A DNA stretch of 64,000 bases from Pseudofabraea citricarpa (Eukaryota > Ascomycota > Leotiomycetes > Helotiales > Dermateaceae), in the NCBI GenBank assembly GCA_029641185.1, contig JAPWGK010000037.1, forward strand, positions 62,001-126,000, given 5' to 3'. Shown piece after piece: positions 11,432 through 23,447 of the stretch (positions are counted from its first letter, which is position 1; every line of letters begins with the position of its first letter). Below the pieces are notes generated by a model that worked only from the letters and a program-made list of their open reading frames with translations, was not told the DNA's origin and made no database searches. Made by a program: the position numbers and the translations under genes.

Positions 11432-11995
11432 GGTTGAATTGCGAATAAAAGGAAAGGAGGGATGGAAAAGGAGAAGTTCAGGAGATCTCATCGCCTAACA
11501 TGGGTGTGGCCTTCCTACGCCGTACCGTGCCTGGCGAGCCTTGGGGATATATACTTTGGTGGCATTGCATCGCAGACGTGTTGCTTCTCCGCTCCGTAGA
11601 GCATGCAGGCCATCGACGACTTTAACCGTTGGATTTAACGGCTTCGTGAGTTGGTTGCACGGTGGCTTGCTTACTTGTGTGAGACCTACCGAGGCTTGTT
11701 GTTAGTTGGTTAGAGATTCAGGGTGCATGACTAAGCCAGCCTTTCTAAGCTAAGGCTCTAAGGCACGTGGCGAATCGGATGCGAGATTATCCGATGCGAG
11801 GAGAAAGCGTGGTCGTGGAGCATTAATGCTCAAGTAAGAAAGCAAAGATATCTATTTTGACCTCAGCCAGTTTGCACTTCTTGGTTCTCGGTCGTTTTAT
11901 GCACATTCAGACACACCAATCATGTTTTCAACCATAGGAAAAGCAGTTTTTGTCCCTGCTCCAGTTTCTCGTACTTCGTACAGCGTTAGAAGCTA
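11432..11995. other. Intergenic: SDR promoter and SSADH 3' region
   Basis: This holds the SDR upstream region, including a TATATA motif near 11546-11552, and the 3' flank of the aldehyde dehydrogenase. No further gene is seen. Confidence 0.5.
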
Positions 11996-13865
11996 TTAAA
12001 AATGTCCATCCAAGGTCAAAGTGCCAGTTTTGGTGATCAGATATTCCTGCACGGCCACATCTTTACCCGATTCCTTGCCATATCCAGACTCTTTGATACC
12101 ACCGAATGGTGACTCTGCCGCAGAAGAGTTCCCTGTGTTCATTCCAATCATACCAGCTTCCAGATTCTCGAGAAGTCTCCAGGTTCTGTCGACATTCTTG
12201 GTGAAGAAATATGATGCGAGACCCATCTGGTTCCAAGTCAGTATCATTCAAAAAAGAAGGATTCATGTAGAAAACTTACACTAGTATCATTGGCTGCCTT
12301 CACCACTTCTTCTTCACTTGCAAACTCGTACAATGCCATTACAGGCGCGAAGGTTTCTTCCTCGGTGATCAACATTTCTTTCTTTGCACCTTTGATAATT
12401 GTGGGCTCGAAGAAATATCCAGTGGTGTTTTGGACCTTGCCACCACCAAGGATGACTTGACCGCCATGCTTTTTCGAATCTTCCACTTGCTTAAGTGCTT
12501 TGTCGAGACTTCGTTCTGTTGTCACTGGGCCCATGGTAGTGTTCTTCTCGGCGCCATGTCCAATCACAAGCTTTTCTGTCTTTTCTTTGATGAGCTCGGC
12601 GAACTTATCATAGATGCCTGCTTGAACATATACACGATTTGCTGTTATGCAAGCTTGGCCGGCATGTCTCCATTTTAGGCCCATGAGTGCTGACAGAATT
12701 AGCTTTCTGAAGGAAACGAACAAGCTTTTTCATACCATCAGCTGCCTGGTTGAGATCAGCATCATCAAAGATTAGAAATGGGCAGTTTCCTCCAAGCTCG
12801 AGAGTCACTTTCTTCAAGCCGTCTGCACAATGCTTCGCTACCAATTTTCCGATTCGCGTCTAAAGTCAAATCAGCATGTTTTCGTTCAAGACGAGTTTCG
12901 ATACTTACAGAACCTGTGAAGGTAACTTTCTTCACTTTCGGATGGCGGCAAAGTGCTTCGCTCAAAGGCGGGGTGTTCTCCAAGCTGGTGGTGAGGACAC
13001 TGAAAACACCCTTGGGAAATCCAGCCTTCTCAGCAAGATATGCTAGAGTCAAGACCGAGAGAGGTGTTTCTGGGGATGGCTTCACAATCATACAACAACC
13101 AGCAGCCAATGCCGCGCCGGCTTTTCTCAAGATCATTCTGGAACTCATCAGTATCTTCCTTGACCATCAAGGTGCTACTCACGCAATGGGGAAGTTCCAT
13201 GGTACCAGAGCTGCAGCTACACCAATTGGCTGCTTCACCGTGAAGACGCGTCTACCCGGTGCTGCAGGTGTCTGAATCGTACCTTGAATTCTCTCTGCCT
13301 CACCGGCAAACCACCATGTGAAACCGAGAGCATAGTCAATTTCTCCATGAGATTCTGCGATCGGCTTTCCAGTCTCATAAGTGACAATCTTGGCCAGATC
13401 GTCCTTGTTTTCTCTAATGAGACTGTCCCACTTGAGCAGCCATTGTGCACGTGTTCGAGGATTGATCTTCCGGTAACTATCAAATGCTTGATGTGCAGCT
13501 TGTACTGCAGCATCGACATCGGAAGCATCATTATCCGGTGCTGATGCCCATGCTTTTCCATTGCCGGGATCTGCGGATTGTTAGTCTCATTACTGTATTG
13601 TCAACCTTCTGAGATGAACGACAGACCTATGACATCGAATCTCTTGCCTGATTTGGCTTCAACCCAGTTTCCACCAACATACGATTTATCCTTGAAAAGG
13701 TCGGCATTTTTCAGCTGTGCCACTATCCCACCTCTGAGCAAAGGCTATTTTTTTACCTTTGTTCAGGGGAAGGGATAGTAAGTGGTCAGCCTTGCTGTCT
13801 CGGCTCGGTCAAGAGCAGGCGGGGAAATCTCGTCAACGTACCTCAAATGGTAATTTAGTAGCCAT
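11996..13865 (-). CDS. Succinate-semialdehyde dehydrogenase, NAD(P)+
   Basis: Seven exons, complement(join(11996..12226,12280..12689,12736..12859,12909..13137,13183..13570,13627..13714,13842..13865)), give 497 residues, the usual family length. The first exon codes only for MATKLPFE. A 127-bp intron follows, and the acceptor after GTGGCACAG joins it to [15 protein letters not shown] in frame. Visible family features are [25 protein letters not shown], the ELGGN motif with the general-base Glu, the catalytic Cys in GQACITANR, and the C-terminal [11 protein letters not shown](K/R)E signature. The [16 protein letters not shown] segment points to SSADH among ALDHs. The enzyme oxidises succinate semialdehyde to succinate, the last step of the GABA shunt. 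An ATCTGATAA motif lies about 200 bp upstream at 14066. Confidence 0.92.
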
Positions 13866-15037
13866 CTCGACGAACTTTCCACTGCTATTATTCGACTTAT
13901 TTCTTAATGTCCAGTAGTTTGGTGATTCTTGAGAAGAGAAGTGTGAAAAGTTGTAAGTTTGAGAGGTGCACGACTGGAGTGGGAGGGGTAGAAAGTGGGG
14001 TTACTCCGTGACCGGGATTATCATTTCTCCACGTCCAGTTATTAACTTCCTGTAGACTGCAAGTCATCTGATAATTGAATGTACTCGAAGAACCAATGGC
14101 AACTCTACCTCAAGAGTTTTAAGAACTTTTGTTTTATCAAGTACGTACCTACCTAAATTTACCTCGTATCTTGGAAGTATCTAAAGACCCAAACCCATGT
14201 GACAGCTTGATGATTATATTACTACCTACCTACGTACCTAGATATACCGCATAATTACAGTAGACTGACTTACTGCAACGCTAATTGCTCTATAGTTCCC
14301 AAGGGGCATATATAATAGCCTCAACCGACTTCCTACTCTCAAGTATTCGCATGCGGATGATATCACTTGGCCAAGTCAGGCGGTCTGCAAGATCTTAGCC
14401 CCGGCACTTGCATCAACCTGCTTTTTGAACATGCATTGGTAGCACAATAGCAAAGCTGCACATGAGCATGGAGACACCAGTGCGGGGAATTCGGCATGGA
14501 TTGATTTAATCTCCACCTCTGGTTTTGAGACACAACAAGCTTCTGTTCAACCACAACTGATACTCGTGACCTTATATCTTCAAAAATTTGAAAGGTTTAC
14601 TCACAGATGCCTCACTCCAACATGGGCTCAACACAAATCATGGGACTGAATGAACAATCACTTAATCCGACTCGTCTTTTGAGAATAGCTTGCGGGATAT
14701 TCGGATACCGCAAGGACGTCATCCTTTACGTCGCAGACAAGGTTCTCCATGCCTGGTCATGAGAATGTTGACATCCTACCACTCGCTCTTTCCCTCCTGA
14801 CATGCTTCTCTAGTGCTGCCTCGTGCGTCCGATAATTCAGAGTTACTGGTAGTTGTATGCTTTGCAGCTAGCATGACCATGTACATGCATTACACGACAT
14901 GGAAAGCACACCTTCTCAAATACCTATCCATATTATCTGCCATCTTCCGTCTTTTTTTCTTTCCTGGGCAAGTCTCACTTCTAGTAGCTTTCTTTTGCGT
15001 TCATCAAGGCACCCTAATAGGTCTACCTAACATCTTA
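13866..15037. other. Intergenic: SSADH promoter and esterase upstream region
   Basis: This is a divergent intergenic stretch. It contains an ATCTGATAA GATA-type site at 14066-14074, TACCTACC/TACGTACC tetranucleotide runs at about 14145-14245, and an in-frame upstream extension of the esterase ORF (from 14813) that I do not take as coding. No other gene is seen. Confidence 0.5.
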
Positions 15038-17063
15038 ATGTTTCTCTACTCACTTTTACCCTTCTCGCTATGTTTTGCTGCCGTCTTGTCACTGGACTTG
15101 AGGAAGTCAAATGGGTTCGCTAGCGGCCTAGAGAAATATAGCGATACCGCAGTTTCGTTAGAAGTTGATCTTGGCTATGCCGTATACCAGGGGACTTTTG
15201 ATAGCACGACAGGATTGAATAAGTGGAAAGGCATTCGGTATGCCGCACCGCCAATTGGAAATCTTCGATGGCAGGCACCACAGCCCCCTATTACCGACAG
15301 AAGTGCCATAATACAAGCAGATGCGATTCCAAATTCCTGCCCACAGTCACCACGGAACATGGGAGATTTGGCAGCGTCTATTGCATCAGTTCAAGCCAGT
15401 TCTGCATCTGAAGACTGTTTATTCCTTAACGTCTATGCACCTCAGGACGCTGTGAACTTACCTATTCTGGTCTCAATTCACGGAGGGGGCTATGGGGAAG
15501 GTGGTGCTAGTGGGGACCTTTCGGCAATCATTAACTCGAACGCAAATGGGTTTATTGTGGTTGATATTCAATATCGCCTCGGTGCATTTGGATTTCTCTC
15601 ATCAGAAGAGGTGAAATTGTTTGGAGCGGTCAATGCCGGGACCCGAGACCAGACATTTGCATTGCAGTGGATTCAGACACACATTCATTTATTCGGTGGA
15701 GATCCGTCTCGAGTTACAATCAGCGGTATCTCAGCAGGTGGTGGGTCTGTACTACTTCAGACCATGCTCTACGGCGGAAACTTCAGTCCCTCGCTTTTCC
15801 AGAACGTAAGGTCACTTTACTTCTTGCCCCAAAAATCACTAATGGAAGAAAGGCTATCGCAGCATCACCATACCTACCCAAGCAATACAACTATAACGAC
15901 CAAGTGCCATCTAATGCATATTATGCTTTTGCACAGACTGCTGGATGTTCCGCATCTGAAAACCCAGACCCGAATACTTCAGGCATATTTCAGTGTTTGA
16001 TCGAAAAAGACACCGCTACACTCCAGACAGCAAGTGCCACAATTTCCGCATCTGGGAATTACGGTACATGGACATTTGTACCAGTAACAGACGGGGACTT
16101 GGTGCAGAACCTCCCAAGCGATCAATTACAAAATGGACAGCTCAATGGCGCTCGCTTACTCACCAGTGTTAGTCTTAGACTCTTTTTGTTTGTTCAAAAC
16201 TAACAAGATAGAACGTCGCTAACGAAGCACCACCTTTTGTCCCACTGAATATAACCACCGAGGAAAGTCTTACTGATTATCTGCATATCTCCTTGCCATT
16301 TATTACTAGTGATGAATTTGCAGAACTTCTACAACTTTATCCAGGTTCTACCGCTCCAGATGATTCCTCTTCGGTCAGATATGCGACATCGGGTACTGAT
16401 GAAGTGACAGCTATTGACATGAGCCCCCTTGCAACAGGTCACCAGCAAAGGGCATATGTAAGTAGTTTACTTTCCCCATTATCTACATGTTCTGATCAAG
16501 AGCAGAATATTTATGCGGAGTTGACTTTCGCGTGTCCATCATACTGGCTTGCAGAGGCATTTAGTGCTCGTGGCCTACCAGCATTCAAATACCAATACTC
16601 AGTCACGCCCGCTCTTCACGGAGAAGACACCACTGGTTATCTCGGACCAGCATCCGCCGTTCAAGGTCCCGATCTCTCAAAAGCGATGATGGGTATGTAT
16701 CTGCCTTTTTTCAGCAACCAAATCACTAATTGAGGGACAGCGATTTGGGGTAATTTTGCAATGCTTGGCAACCCGTCTATCCCGTCTTCGGTCGCCGCCG
16801 GTGCTTCAGCTACAACGGATGCTGGAGATGGCCAGATCGCCAATTGGCCTCTCTACAATAGCACAAACAGGATTCAGATTAACCTGAATCAAACCGGCGG
16901 TACGGAGACCACGGTTACTTCAATCGGGGAGATATCTATAATTGAGTACGTGGGGGACGGATTGAGGAATAAGTTCAATGCTGTTGATGCTTGGGACTGG
17001 GAAGGAGGTAGAGGAGTGCGGTGCGAATTCTGGAAAAGGGTGGGCCGTTCCGTACCTGCTTGA
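15038..17063 (+). CDS. Secreted type-B carboxylesterase/lipase
   Basis: Five exons, join(15038..15805,15853..16167,16212..16457,16506..16692,16741..17063), encode 612 residues. I chose the ATG at 15038 because it opens directly with a signal peptide (MFLYSLLPFSLCFAAVLS). The frame stays open 75 codons further upstream, but that part reads as noise. The alpha/beta-hydrolase core shows KGIRYAAPPIGNLRW, the early disulfide region SEDCLFLNVY, the oxyanion-hole HGGG at about residue 148, and the nucleophile Ser232 in GISAGG. The catalytic His is probably in PALHGEDT. The family hydrolyses carboxylic esters or triglycerides outside the cell, and the substrate here is unknown. The C-terminal exon has NWPLYNSTN, also usual for the family. 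It converges with the ferritin-like gene. Confidence 0.88.
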
Positions 17064-17677
17064 AAATGCGAAAGGGAGAATCTGGGTAGGTATTACTGGG
17101 CAATTGGGATTACTTAGCGGTTTGTTTCGTTACTTGCTTGTTTATCCTTTATTTATATACTTGTGATGAATTCATGATCAGATCACTACTCATATTTCTT
17201 TTTGCATCTGACAGGAATATATGATAGGGTTTGTTTCATTGAAAGTGGTTAGAGTTGGGTGAGAGTCGCTGCCAAAGCATGAAGCTTGACCTACGTTTAC
17301 TAATAATAATCACATGAGCAGAACACAGCTTTGAATTTCGTGGAAATAACTTGACTCCTCAGTCTGAGGAATTTTATACTAAAAAATGAAGTATGATCTC
17401 GACAAGGAATGGAAGTCATGTGTTTCTATCATGAATTAGAAGGTCATCTAATATCCAAATAGAAGAGGAAAGAAACAAGTTAGGAAAAATAAACCTTTTC
17501 AAAAGCTAGGTATGTGGGTTTTGTTGGTTGCCCCGAAATAAAATAGTCTATTCATTACTAGTTACAAATATTATTACACGTAAAAAGGAATAAAAATAAA
17601 AATACAGAGAGTATGCTTCACACAACCATGAGAATGAGATCTAAAGATTTGTTCCAGTGATAAATCTTTAAAATTCG
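17064..17677. other. Intergenic, convergent 3' regions
   Basis: This is AT-rich DNA between two convergent stop codons. Nothing recognisable was found. Confidence 0.6.
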
Positions 17678-18736
17678 TCACGAAAGAACAATTTCAGCTG
17701 GACCTGCTAATGTGCCGGAACTAGCAAGTTCTGTTGCATTTAACCCCCCAGAAAAAGTCGTCAGCACAGCAAAGGCAACACCACTGACAGGAGCGGACGG
17801 GACTGGAACTATTCCACAACCGGTTCCACATGAAGTTAATTCCTGGTAGACTACTGGATAGTTTTGGTTGATCATGGCGATGTAAAGCGGGGCGTTGGGA
17901 TCAACAGCAACCAAATACTTCGTTGGATCCCAATGAAAGGTCTACTCAATATTAGAGAAGCCAAGTATATACACCAACAGAAAACATACCATTATCGTTC
18001 CAACAGGAGTTGGAGGTTGTAAATTAGGAGGAGACATGGGGCTCACTGTCAACTTTGGAAGTTGACCGATGGGTAAATACTCCGGACAAGTGACCACAAA
18101 TTCTAATGCCATATTATAGGCGTAACCGGCAGCTAAACTTGTGTCGAAAGGAGTGGGGAACGGGCTTGCACCAAGTCCAGCCCTGAGATAGGCGTCGTGC
18201 CGTGCCTCATTTGTCAATATGCTCGACGCAGCTGTCAAGAGGTTTAGGTTGTCGGTAAGGGACAAAGCCCCGCCTAAATATGCCCCAATACCAACAGTTG
18301 TGATCATATTGCTCAGATCTACGAAAGATGTTGGACTGTCGTATGGAAAACTGTAGGTGCAATTGGCAATCGGAGTGACGCTATTTCCCTCAAGGAGAGC
18401 CGTGATGGTTGCTGCGTGAGTAGCTTCTTGCTATGAACAAATTAGAATCACACAATCTAGAGGAAAGAGAAGAAAACTCACACTAGCGATCACTCCAATG
18501 TTCTCTCTAAAACCAGCAGAAAAGCCAGCAGTAGTGTATTCCTCCTCCGTGAACTTGTCATATCCTCCCATGAAGAAATTATACTCTAGATGCTCAAGAA
18601 ATAAGGCCAGTTGTAGTACAGAGGTATCGGCAGTCGTCAATGGACCAGGAGCTTGCCTTGGAATGAGGTCGAGCGGATGTGATAAGCTGACAGGAAGAAG
18701 TGCCATAAAAGCGAAGAATGAATTTTGTTTAAACAT
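17678..18736 (-). CDS. Secreted ferritin-like (Rds1/desiccation-related) protein
   Basis: Three exons, complement(join(17678..17941,17990..18430,18482..18736)), give 319 residues. Residues 1-20 are a signal peptide (MFKQNSFFAFMALLPVSLSH), followed by a probable dibasic-like IPRQ processing point. The ferritin-like helical domain starts with LQLALFLEHLEYNFF, continues through NIGVIASQEATHAATI, and has a third helix pair around TNEARHDAYLRAG. Glu and His spaced in this way are the putative di-iron ligands of this family, known from fungal Rds1 and plant desiccation-related proteins. The C-terminal third is Pro/Gly/Ala-rich and ends in a hydrophobic stretch. It may be stress- or sporulation-linked in related fungi, and its biochemical role is not established. 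Both introns are close to 50 bp and in phase 0. Confidence 0.88.
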
Positions 18737-20153
18737 TTTGGGTTTTCGAAAGATCTTGTTATTCCAAATAATGTAGAGTGGTGATTTTGAACTTGATACC
18801 TTTTGAAGAGGCAGGTGTGTTGTTTATGAGTAAAGGTTACTTCCATTGTATTTCATCATATTTCATCATGACTTTTAGTATCTAATCAGAAAACCGTGAC
18901 ATGCAGGCAAGGAATCAAGCTTGCTAAGCTTTTTGTACCCTGTAAAGTAAAATCGGCCAGAGCTGGGATTTTCAATCTCCATCTCATAGCTATTTCTTCT
19001 CCAGGCCTATTCCGACCAATGAAATATGCACCTGGTAGCAGATCCCTGAAGTCTATGACGAATTCTCGATCCTTCGGAATCCCGTCAACCACAAGCTTAA
19101 ATGCGGGTTAAGATATATGAAACTGACACATACCTAGGTAAGTACACCATCTTATCAAAAGCAAGCTTTGAGCTTACTTTGTTTGTCGAAGGAATGTACT
19201 TATTACGTCGAGTTCAACACTGATCTATTCTAAGCCACGAATGACGCACTCGCTCAATAAGCGATGTCATTTATCACGAGAAAGGTCTTCAATGGTTTGC
19301 ATTACTTCAACTACCAGGGACCCAAATCTTGGCTAAATTATTGCCGCTGACGATTGAGTTGAGTGCTAACATACGATCTGTTAATGAATGACCTAATAGT
19401 AATCAAAAGCGATACCTAGAAGATATATGCCAATATTAGTGTAAGCATCTGCTCTGCACGTGCTGGAAATGAATTTATTAAACTCACCAAATTCAAGGTA
19501 GCTAAACTATTAAAGCGAAATACTTAATTCAGGCATGATTTAGTAGAGTCTATCTACGTCTTCATCTCCAAAAAGAGCAAATGGGCATTATATTGAGTTC
19601 TGTTGATTATTTCAGCGCGAGGGATTAAGGATGAGGACTGCCAAACGCTTTTCCCACTTGGATTTATCGATAACCCAATGAACGGAACACAGGAAACTAA
19701 TGCTAATCCCTCGTGTTGCAAAATTATGTTGGAATCCAACAATAGCTCGATACAGGCACCGCACTGAAACTGGCAGGGTTCAGATGCAACAGACCTAACG
19801 CGATGTCCGGATCACTTCCGGCGCTTAAGCGAGCACATTGGCAAACCCCCTGATCCAGGGTCGTAAGTGGCTGATCAAATGCAAAGGCAGCCATAAGTAT
19901 ATGGCTAAATGCAAGACATATTACTTTTGATAGTAAATCTGCCCATTGCAGTTGAGAGTGCAGTCTTCCGTGATTATCTGCAGTGATATGATACTTGGAA
20001 TTTCCTGCCAAATGATGGTTGGAATCAGGCCATTTCTTCGATTTGACTCGAAGATTCTGGTACAAATGTAGCCTCATAGAATCTAGTTTATTTTCTTAGT
20101 CCTACAAACTCTGTTCTAATATATTTCTCTTAAGCTCGGCCACGCAGCTCAAC
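18737..20153. other. Intergenic with isolated coding-like fragments
   Basis: This is a 1.4 kb AT-rich divergent region. On the minus strand, 18886-19092 has a coding-like frame starting at GTG (VVDGIPKDREFVIDFRDLL at its start) with no ATG, listed separately. A 117-codon minus frame at 19724-20077 shows no family features. A TACCTAGGTA palindrome sits near 19130. Confidence 0.45.
18886..19092 (-). other. Coding-like fragment, unrecognised (possible exon relic)
   Basis: This 68-codon frame has protein-like composition (DFRDLLPGAYFIGRNRPGEE in its middle) but opens with GTG right after a potential acceptor (TTTAAG). It may be a leftover terminal exon of a lost gene, or an exon of a gene whose other exons I could not find. 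I do not recognise the family. Confidence 0.25.
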
Positions 20154-21808
20154 ATGGATCTGTCCCAGTCAGCATCCAGCGGAGAAGATGATTCAGTATA
20201 CGGCGATGAGTTAATCAACACCGAATAACCGGTCACTATTCAGCTTTCTAATTGATTTAGGCTGTCCTCTACAACGTCTGTGGCAGAAAGCATACGCGCC
20301 TATAAAATTGAACACGGGAGATCATACCATGCGGTTAGTTTCCTGACAAATGCTACCTACCATATTTGCAAACATATGCTAAAATTCAAGAAGTATAAAG
20401 CTGGAAGTAAGCTGAACTGGAAAAACATCTTGCGACGGCTCTAATCTTAATTCAGTATATATTCTTCCAAATGACGAGGTAAAGTGAAAAGCTGCCTGGC
20501 TTAGTATCCCGTGGTTGATAACCCATTCCAGGCAGAACAGGACCGGTAGGCTGAGCCGTTTGTTATTCCAAGATATTTCTGATCAAATGTAGTATGGACA
20601 TCGCGTATCATACATTGAGGCTTATATTCAACGATAAATTGTTCTTCGCACCAATCGTCGAAAATCCTCAAAGGATATTAGACATCGGTACTGGTACAGG
20701 TGCGTTATTGGACTGAAAGCACCCTGCTAATTTGACACTAATGAAAAGCATAATAGGGATCTGGGCTATAGATACAGGTAATATTCTAGCCCAACTCTCA
20801 ATGTTCCTCAATAACTAATATAAAATGATAGGGGACAACTATCCAAGTGCCCAGAGTTAGTCAACTGACAATCCTTAGAATCAGAAGTTTAGTTTGTTGA
20901 TCTCCTAGGAAGTTACCGCAACTGATCTATCGCCTATCCAACCAAATTTGTAAGAGCTGATCATAATATTGAATGTAAAACTTGTCGCTAAGCATAATTT
21001 CCTAGTGTGCCTGTCAATGTAGAAGTAAGTCTTCGAGTCTTCGCTAGTCGAATTCTCCGGGATAATTTTCTAAGTAAGAATAGTTTGAGATTGATGACTG
21101 CAATGAATTGCCATGGGCATTCCCAAATGAGTCTTTTGATCTCATTCATACCAGATTGATGAACGGGACAGGGATTCGTGATTGGATTGCATTCTACAGA
21201 GAAAGCTTTCGGTAAGGCATTACCCACTTTGATTTCTCTACATTTCTTATAGATAGGCTAAACAAATTGCCCTCTTAGCACTTTGAAAGCTGGCGGCTAC
21301 GTTGAGTCACAAGAGTTCTCGTTTGAGATGAAAAGCGACGACGACTCTCTTGCAGCAGATAATCCAATAGCCGAATGGGCAGATATCTGTGTCAAAGGTG
21401 CACTTGGTATGGGAATCCACATGATAATTGAACCTTCAACGCTGGAGAAAGCCATGGCCGAAGCTGGATTTGTCAATATCGTGATCAAGGAGTTTAAAAG
21501 CCCATATGGCATGTGGCACGAAGAGGAAAATCTCAAAGAAGCAGGGAAATTCGCGTTGGTAGCAATGCTTGTAGGACTTTCGGGTTTGTCTCAGGCTATC
21601 TTTACTAGAGGATTGGGCTGGTCTATTGAGAATATGGAGGTTTTGCTGGACAAAGTTAGGGCGGCATTAAAGCAGAAGAAGCTACATGCATACTCTCCTG
21701 TGTAAGTAACCACCACTTCTAGTCTTCCACTTCGCTTCGAATTTAATACTGATGATACCATTTCACAGATTTGTTGTATACGGTCAAAAGCCAGATAAAA
21801 TTTGGTGA
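20154..21808 (+). CDS. SAM-dependent methyltransferase, UMTA/LaeA-like, 13 exons
   Basis: The model join(20154..20209,20261..20333,20394..20406,20456..20478,20532..20545,20593..20699,20757..20777,20832..20855,20913..20949,21006..21024,21084..21211,21279..21701,21769..21808) gives 325 residues with every junction in frame. It rebuilds the expected fungal class-I methyltransferase: an acidic N-terminus, AYKIEHGRSYHAYKAG, ILPNDEAEQDRMD, the SAM-binding ILDIGTGTGIWAID (about residue 90), the acidic ATDLSPIQPNF motif II, and LPWAFPNESFDLIHTR. LKAGGYVESQE follows. The C-terminal half is the usual helical cap. Family members methylate small secondary metabolites, or act like LaeA on gene regulation. 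The target here is unknown. Introns are 47-67 bp. Six exons are 13-24 nt, an unusual density. I rate the overall gene as sure and single microexon borders as probable. Confidence 0.82.
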
Positions 21809-22177
21809 ACGTGGTTTTGGCGGAAAGCATCACATTGCAAAAAGATGGAGCAATTCCATAAGATCGGATTGCGAAGCTATCAACAGTGTTATGCAGTGCG
21901 GAGTGTTCATGTGACTGAAATAAAATCATGGAATCTCCTAATCTTAACAAATCCTCCACCCGTTACAAATGTAGAAAATTTATGATTCTTACCTAGGTAC
22001 CTTTGTCTATACCTATTCATTCCTATTGATATTACATTAAGAGAAAAATTCATACCTGTTTCAAGACCTTTCGAAGGTGTGTGCTTATCGTTGAACTTGT
22101 CTAGCCTGAATCGAAATTTACAAGTAACCAACTCAATATATGCATACCTATGTCATGACAGTAAAGTACGGATGTTT
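21809..22177. other. Intergenic, convergent 3' regions
   Basis: This lies between the methyltransferase stop and the DUF6590 gene stop. It contains a TACCTAGGTACCTTT palindromic motif near 21992-22006. Confidence 0.5.
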
Positions 22178-23447
22178 TCAATACCTTTTTGGGGCATACA
22201 TATTCGACCTTGCTCTAGCATTAGCGACCGATGATGCATACAAATTTGAGAGTGCTCGAATGTTAGCGACTTGTGGAGTTTGGGCATACACATTTGAGAG
22301 TGCTGGATTATTAGCGACTGGTGGGGTTTTGGCATACACATTTGATGGTGTTCCTTGCGTAAGGCTTCCGTTTGTGCCTATGTTGCTGGGCCCTTCGGAA
22401 GCTGGTGGTGCTTGGGATGTTGTAGATTCAGTTGACTGAGTATTTTGTGTTAATGGTGATAAGTAAACGTTTTGTGTTAATGTAGATGAGAATAGCCGCA
22501 TGAGAATCTTTAAAGACTCTGGCATCAAGTTCCCTGATATAGTACACTTCCTGTCCATAAGATGAGTATAAGGAGAAGTAAAATGGATTGATGTTTTATC
22601 GTTCATCATGTGCCATAGTGTAATACCTTGTTGTTGAAAAAGGGGATTTCGTTGAGCCCAGACGAGGCCATGGGAGCTTTCGGGTGGCGCAGCATTGTAT
22701 GCCAAGTCAAAATCTCGAATCGAGATATACTCCTCGCTATTACTCTTCCTTTTCAAGCCTTGGCCTTCGTGTGTGTAGATCGGTCTGTATCAATCGTTAG
22801 CATCCCCCGGAAAGAGCGGTCGGTAGTTAGATATCAACTTACAGTGCCACGACATGGCGTGCAAAACAACCAACTACTACGAATTTGCGATATTTCGAGT
22901 AGACCATGCCTCCCTTCGCGCTAACGGAGCGACTCGTATCCCGTGGTACTGGAGGCCTCTGGTTATAATCCGGCTCGTGCGTGATAGTGCTAAATACAAC
23001 ACCAATTTTAAAGTCCTGAAATCTGTAAAGCCCTTTATTAAGAGTTAGCCCCACTCTAATTTGTAACAATCAGGAATAATACTCACTATCAGAAGCTCTC
23101 TCATGAGCCCAAATTGTGCTCTGCTGAGACCGTGCAGATATTTGAATGTTATTCGGGATTTCTGCGACCATCTGGGTCAAAGGCTGTGTATAGTTGTTGG
23201 TTCGAGGTTGGATGCTACCATTACTAGTTAGTCTATCCATATTCGAGGAGGTGTTTTGTCCTTGAGCTCCGGCTTGCGTTGTAGGCCCATGTGCAGGTGA
23301 AGTTGGATTTTGGTCTTTTCGAGAAGACAAAAGTTGCTTCATCATACTAGCTGAAACTCCCCCAGCAGCCGTAGCTGCATTTGATGGATTTTCATCCATT
23401 GGTAATTTGGCAATGCCAGAAGCAGTGCTCGAACGTCTTGATGTCAT
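22178..23447 (-). CDS. DUF6590-type protein with C-terminal 16-residue repeats
   Basis: The likely model is complement(join(22178..22784,22843..23053,23087..23447)), 392 residues. The N-terminal 120 residues are disordered (Ser/Thr/Gln/Asn). The central part shows the DUF6590 pattern: DFKIGVVFSTI, then YRKFVVVG...HVVALPIYTHEGQG, then SIRDFDLAY, a fold of unknown function common in filamentous ascomycetes. The last 55 residues are four degenerate copies of a 16-residue SNVYAQTPQVAN-like unit. The second intron (22785-22842) is well supported because it joins ...VVAL to PIYTHEG. The first would be only 33 nt, unusually short, so the border around 23053-23087 is uncertain. This is one of three related genes in the 22-33 kb interval. 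Function unknown. Confidence 0.68.
22190..22345 (+). repeat. 48-bp tandem repeat, about 3.5 units, coding
   Basis: Units begin with GCATAC at 22194, 22236, 22284 and 22332. The spacing is 42, 48 and 48 bp, always a multiple of three, so the repeat adds whole 14-16-residue units to the end of the DUF6590 protein on the minus strand. Confidence 0.8.

Noticed and set aside
13731..13800. A 34-nt exon ([11 protein letters not shown]) between the first two SSADH exons
   Set aside because: It would need a 25-nt intron. The acceptor at 13715 joins MATKLPFE directly to LKNADLF in frame and matches family length.
8163..21808. A secondary-metabolite gene cluster made of the FAD oxidoreductase, SDR, ALDH, esterase and methyltransferase
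   Set aside because: No core synthase (PKS, NRPS, terpene cyclase, RiPP precursor) is visible and several genes have general metabolic roles.
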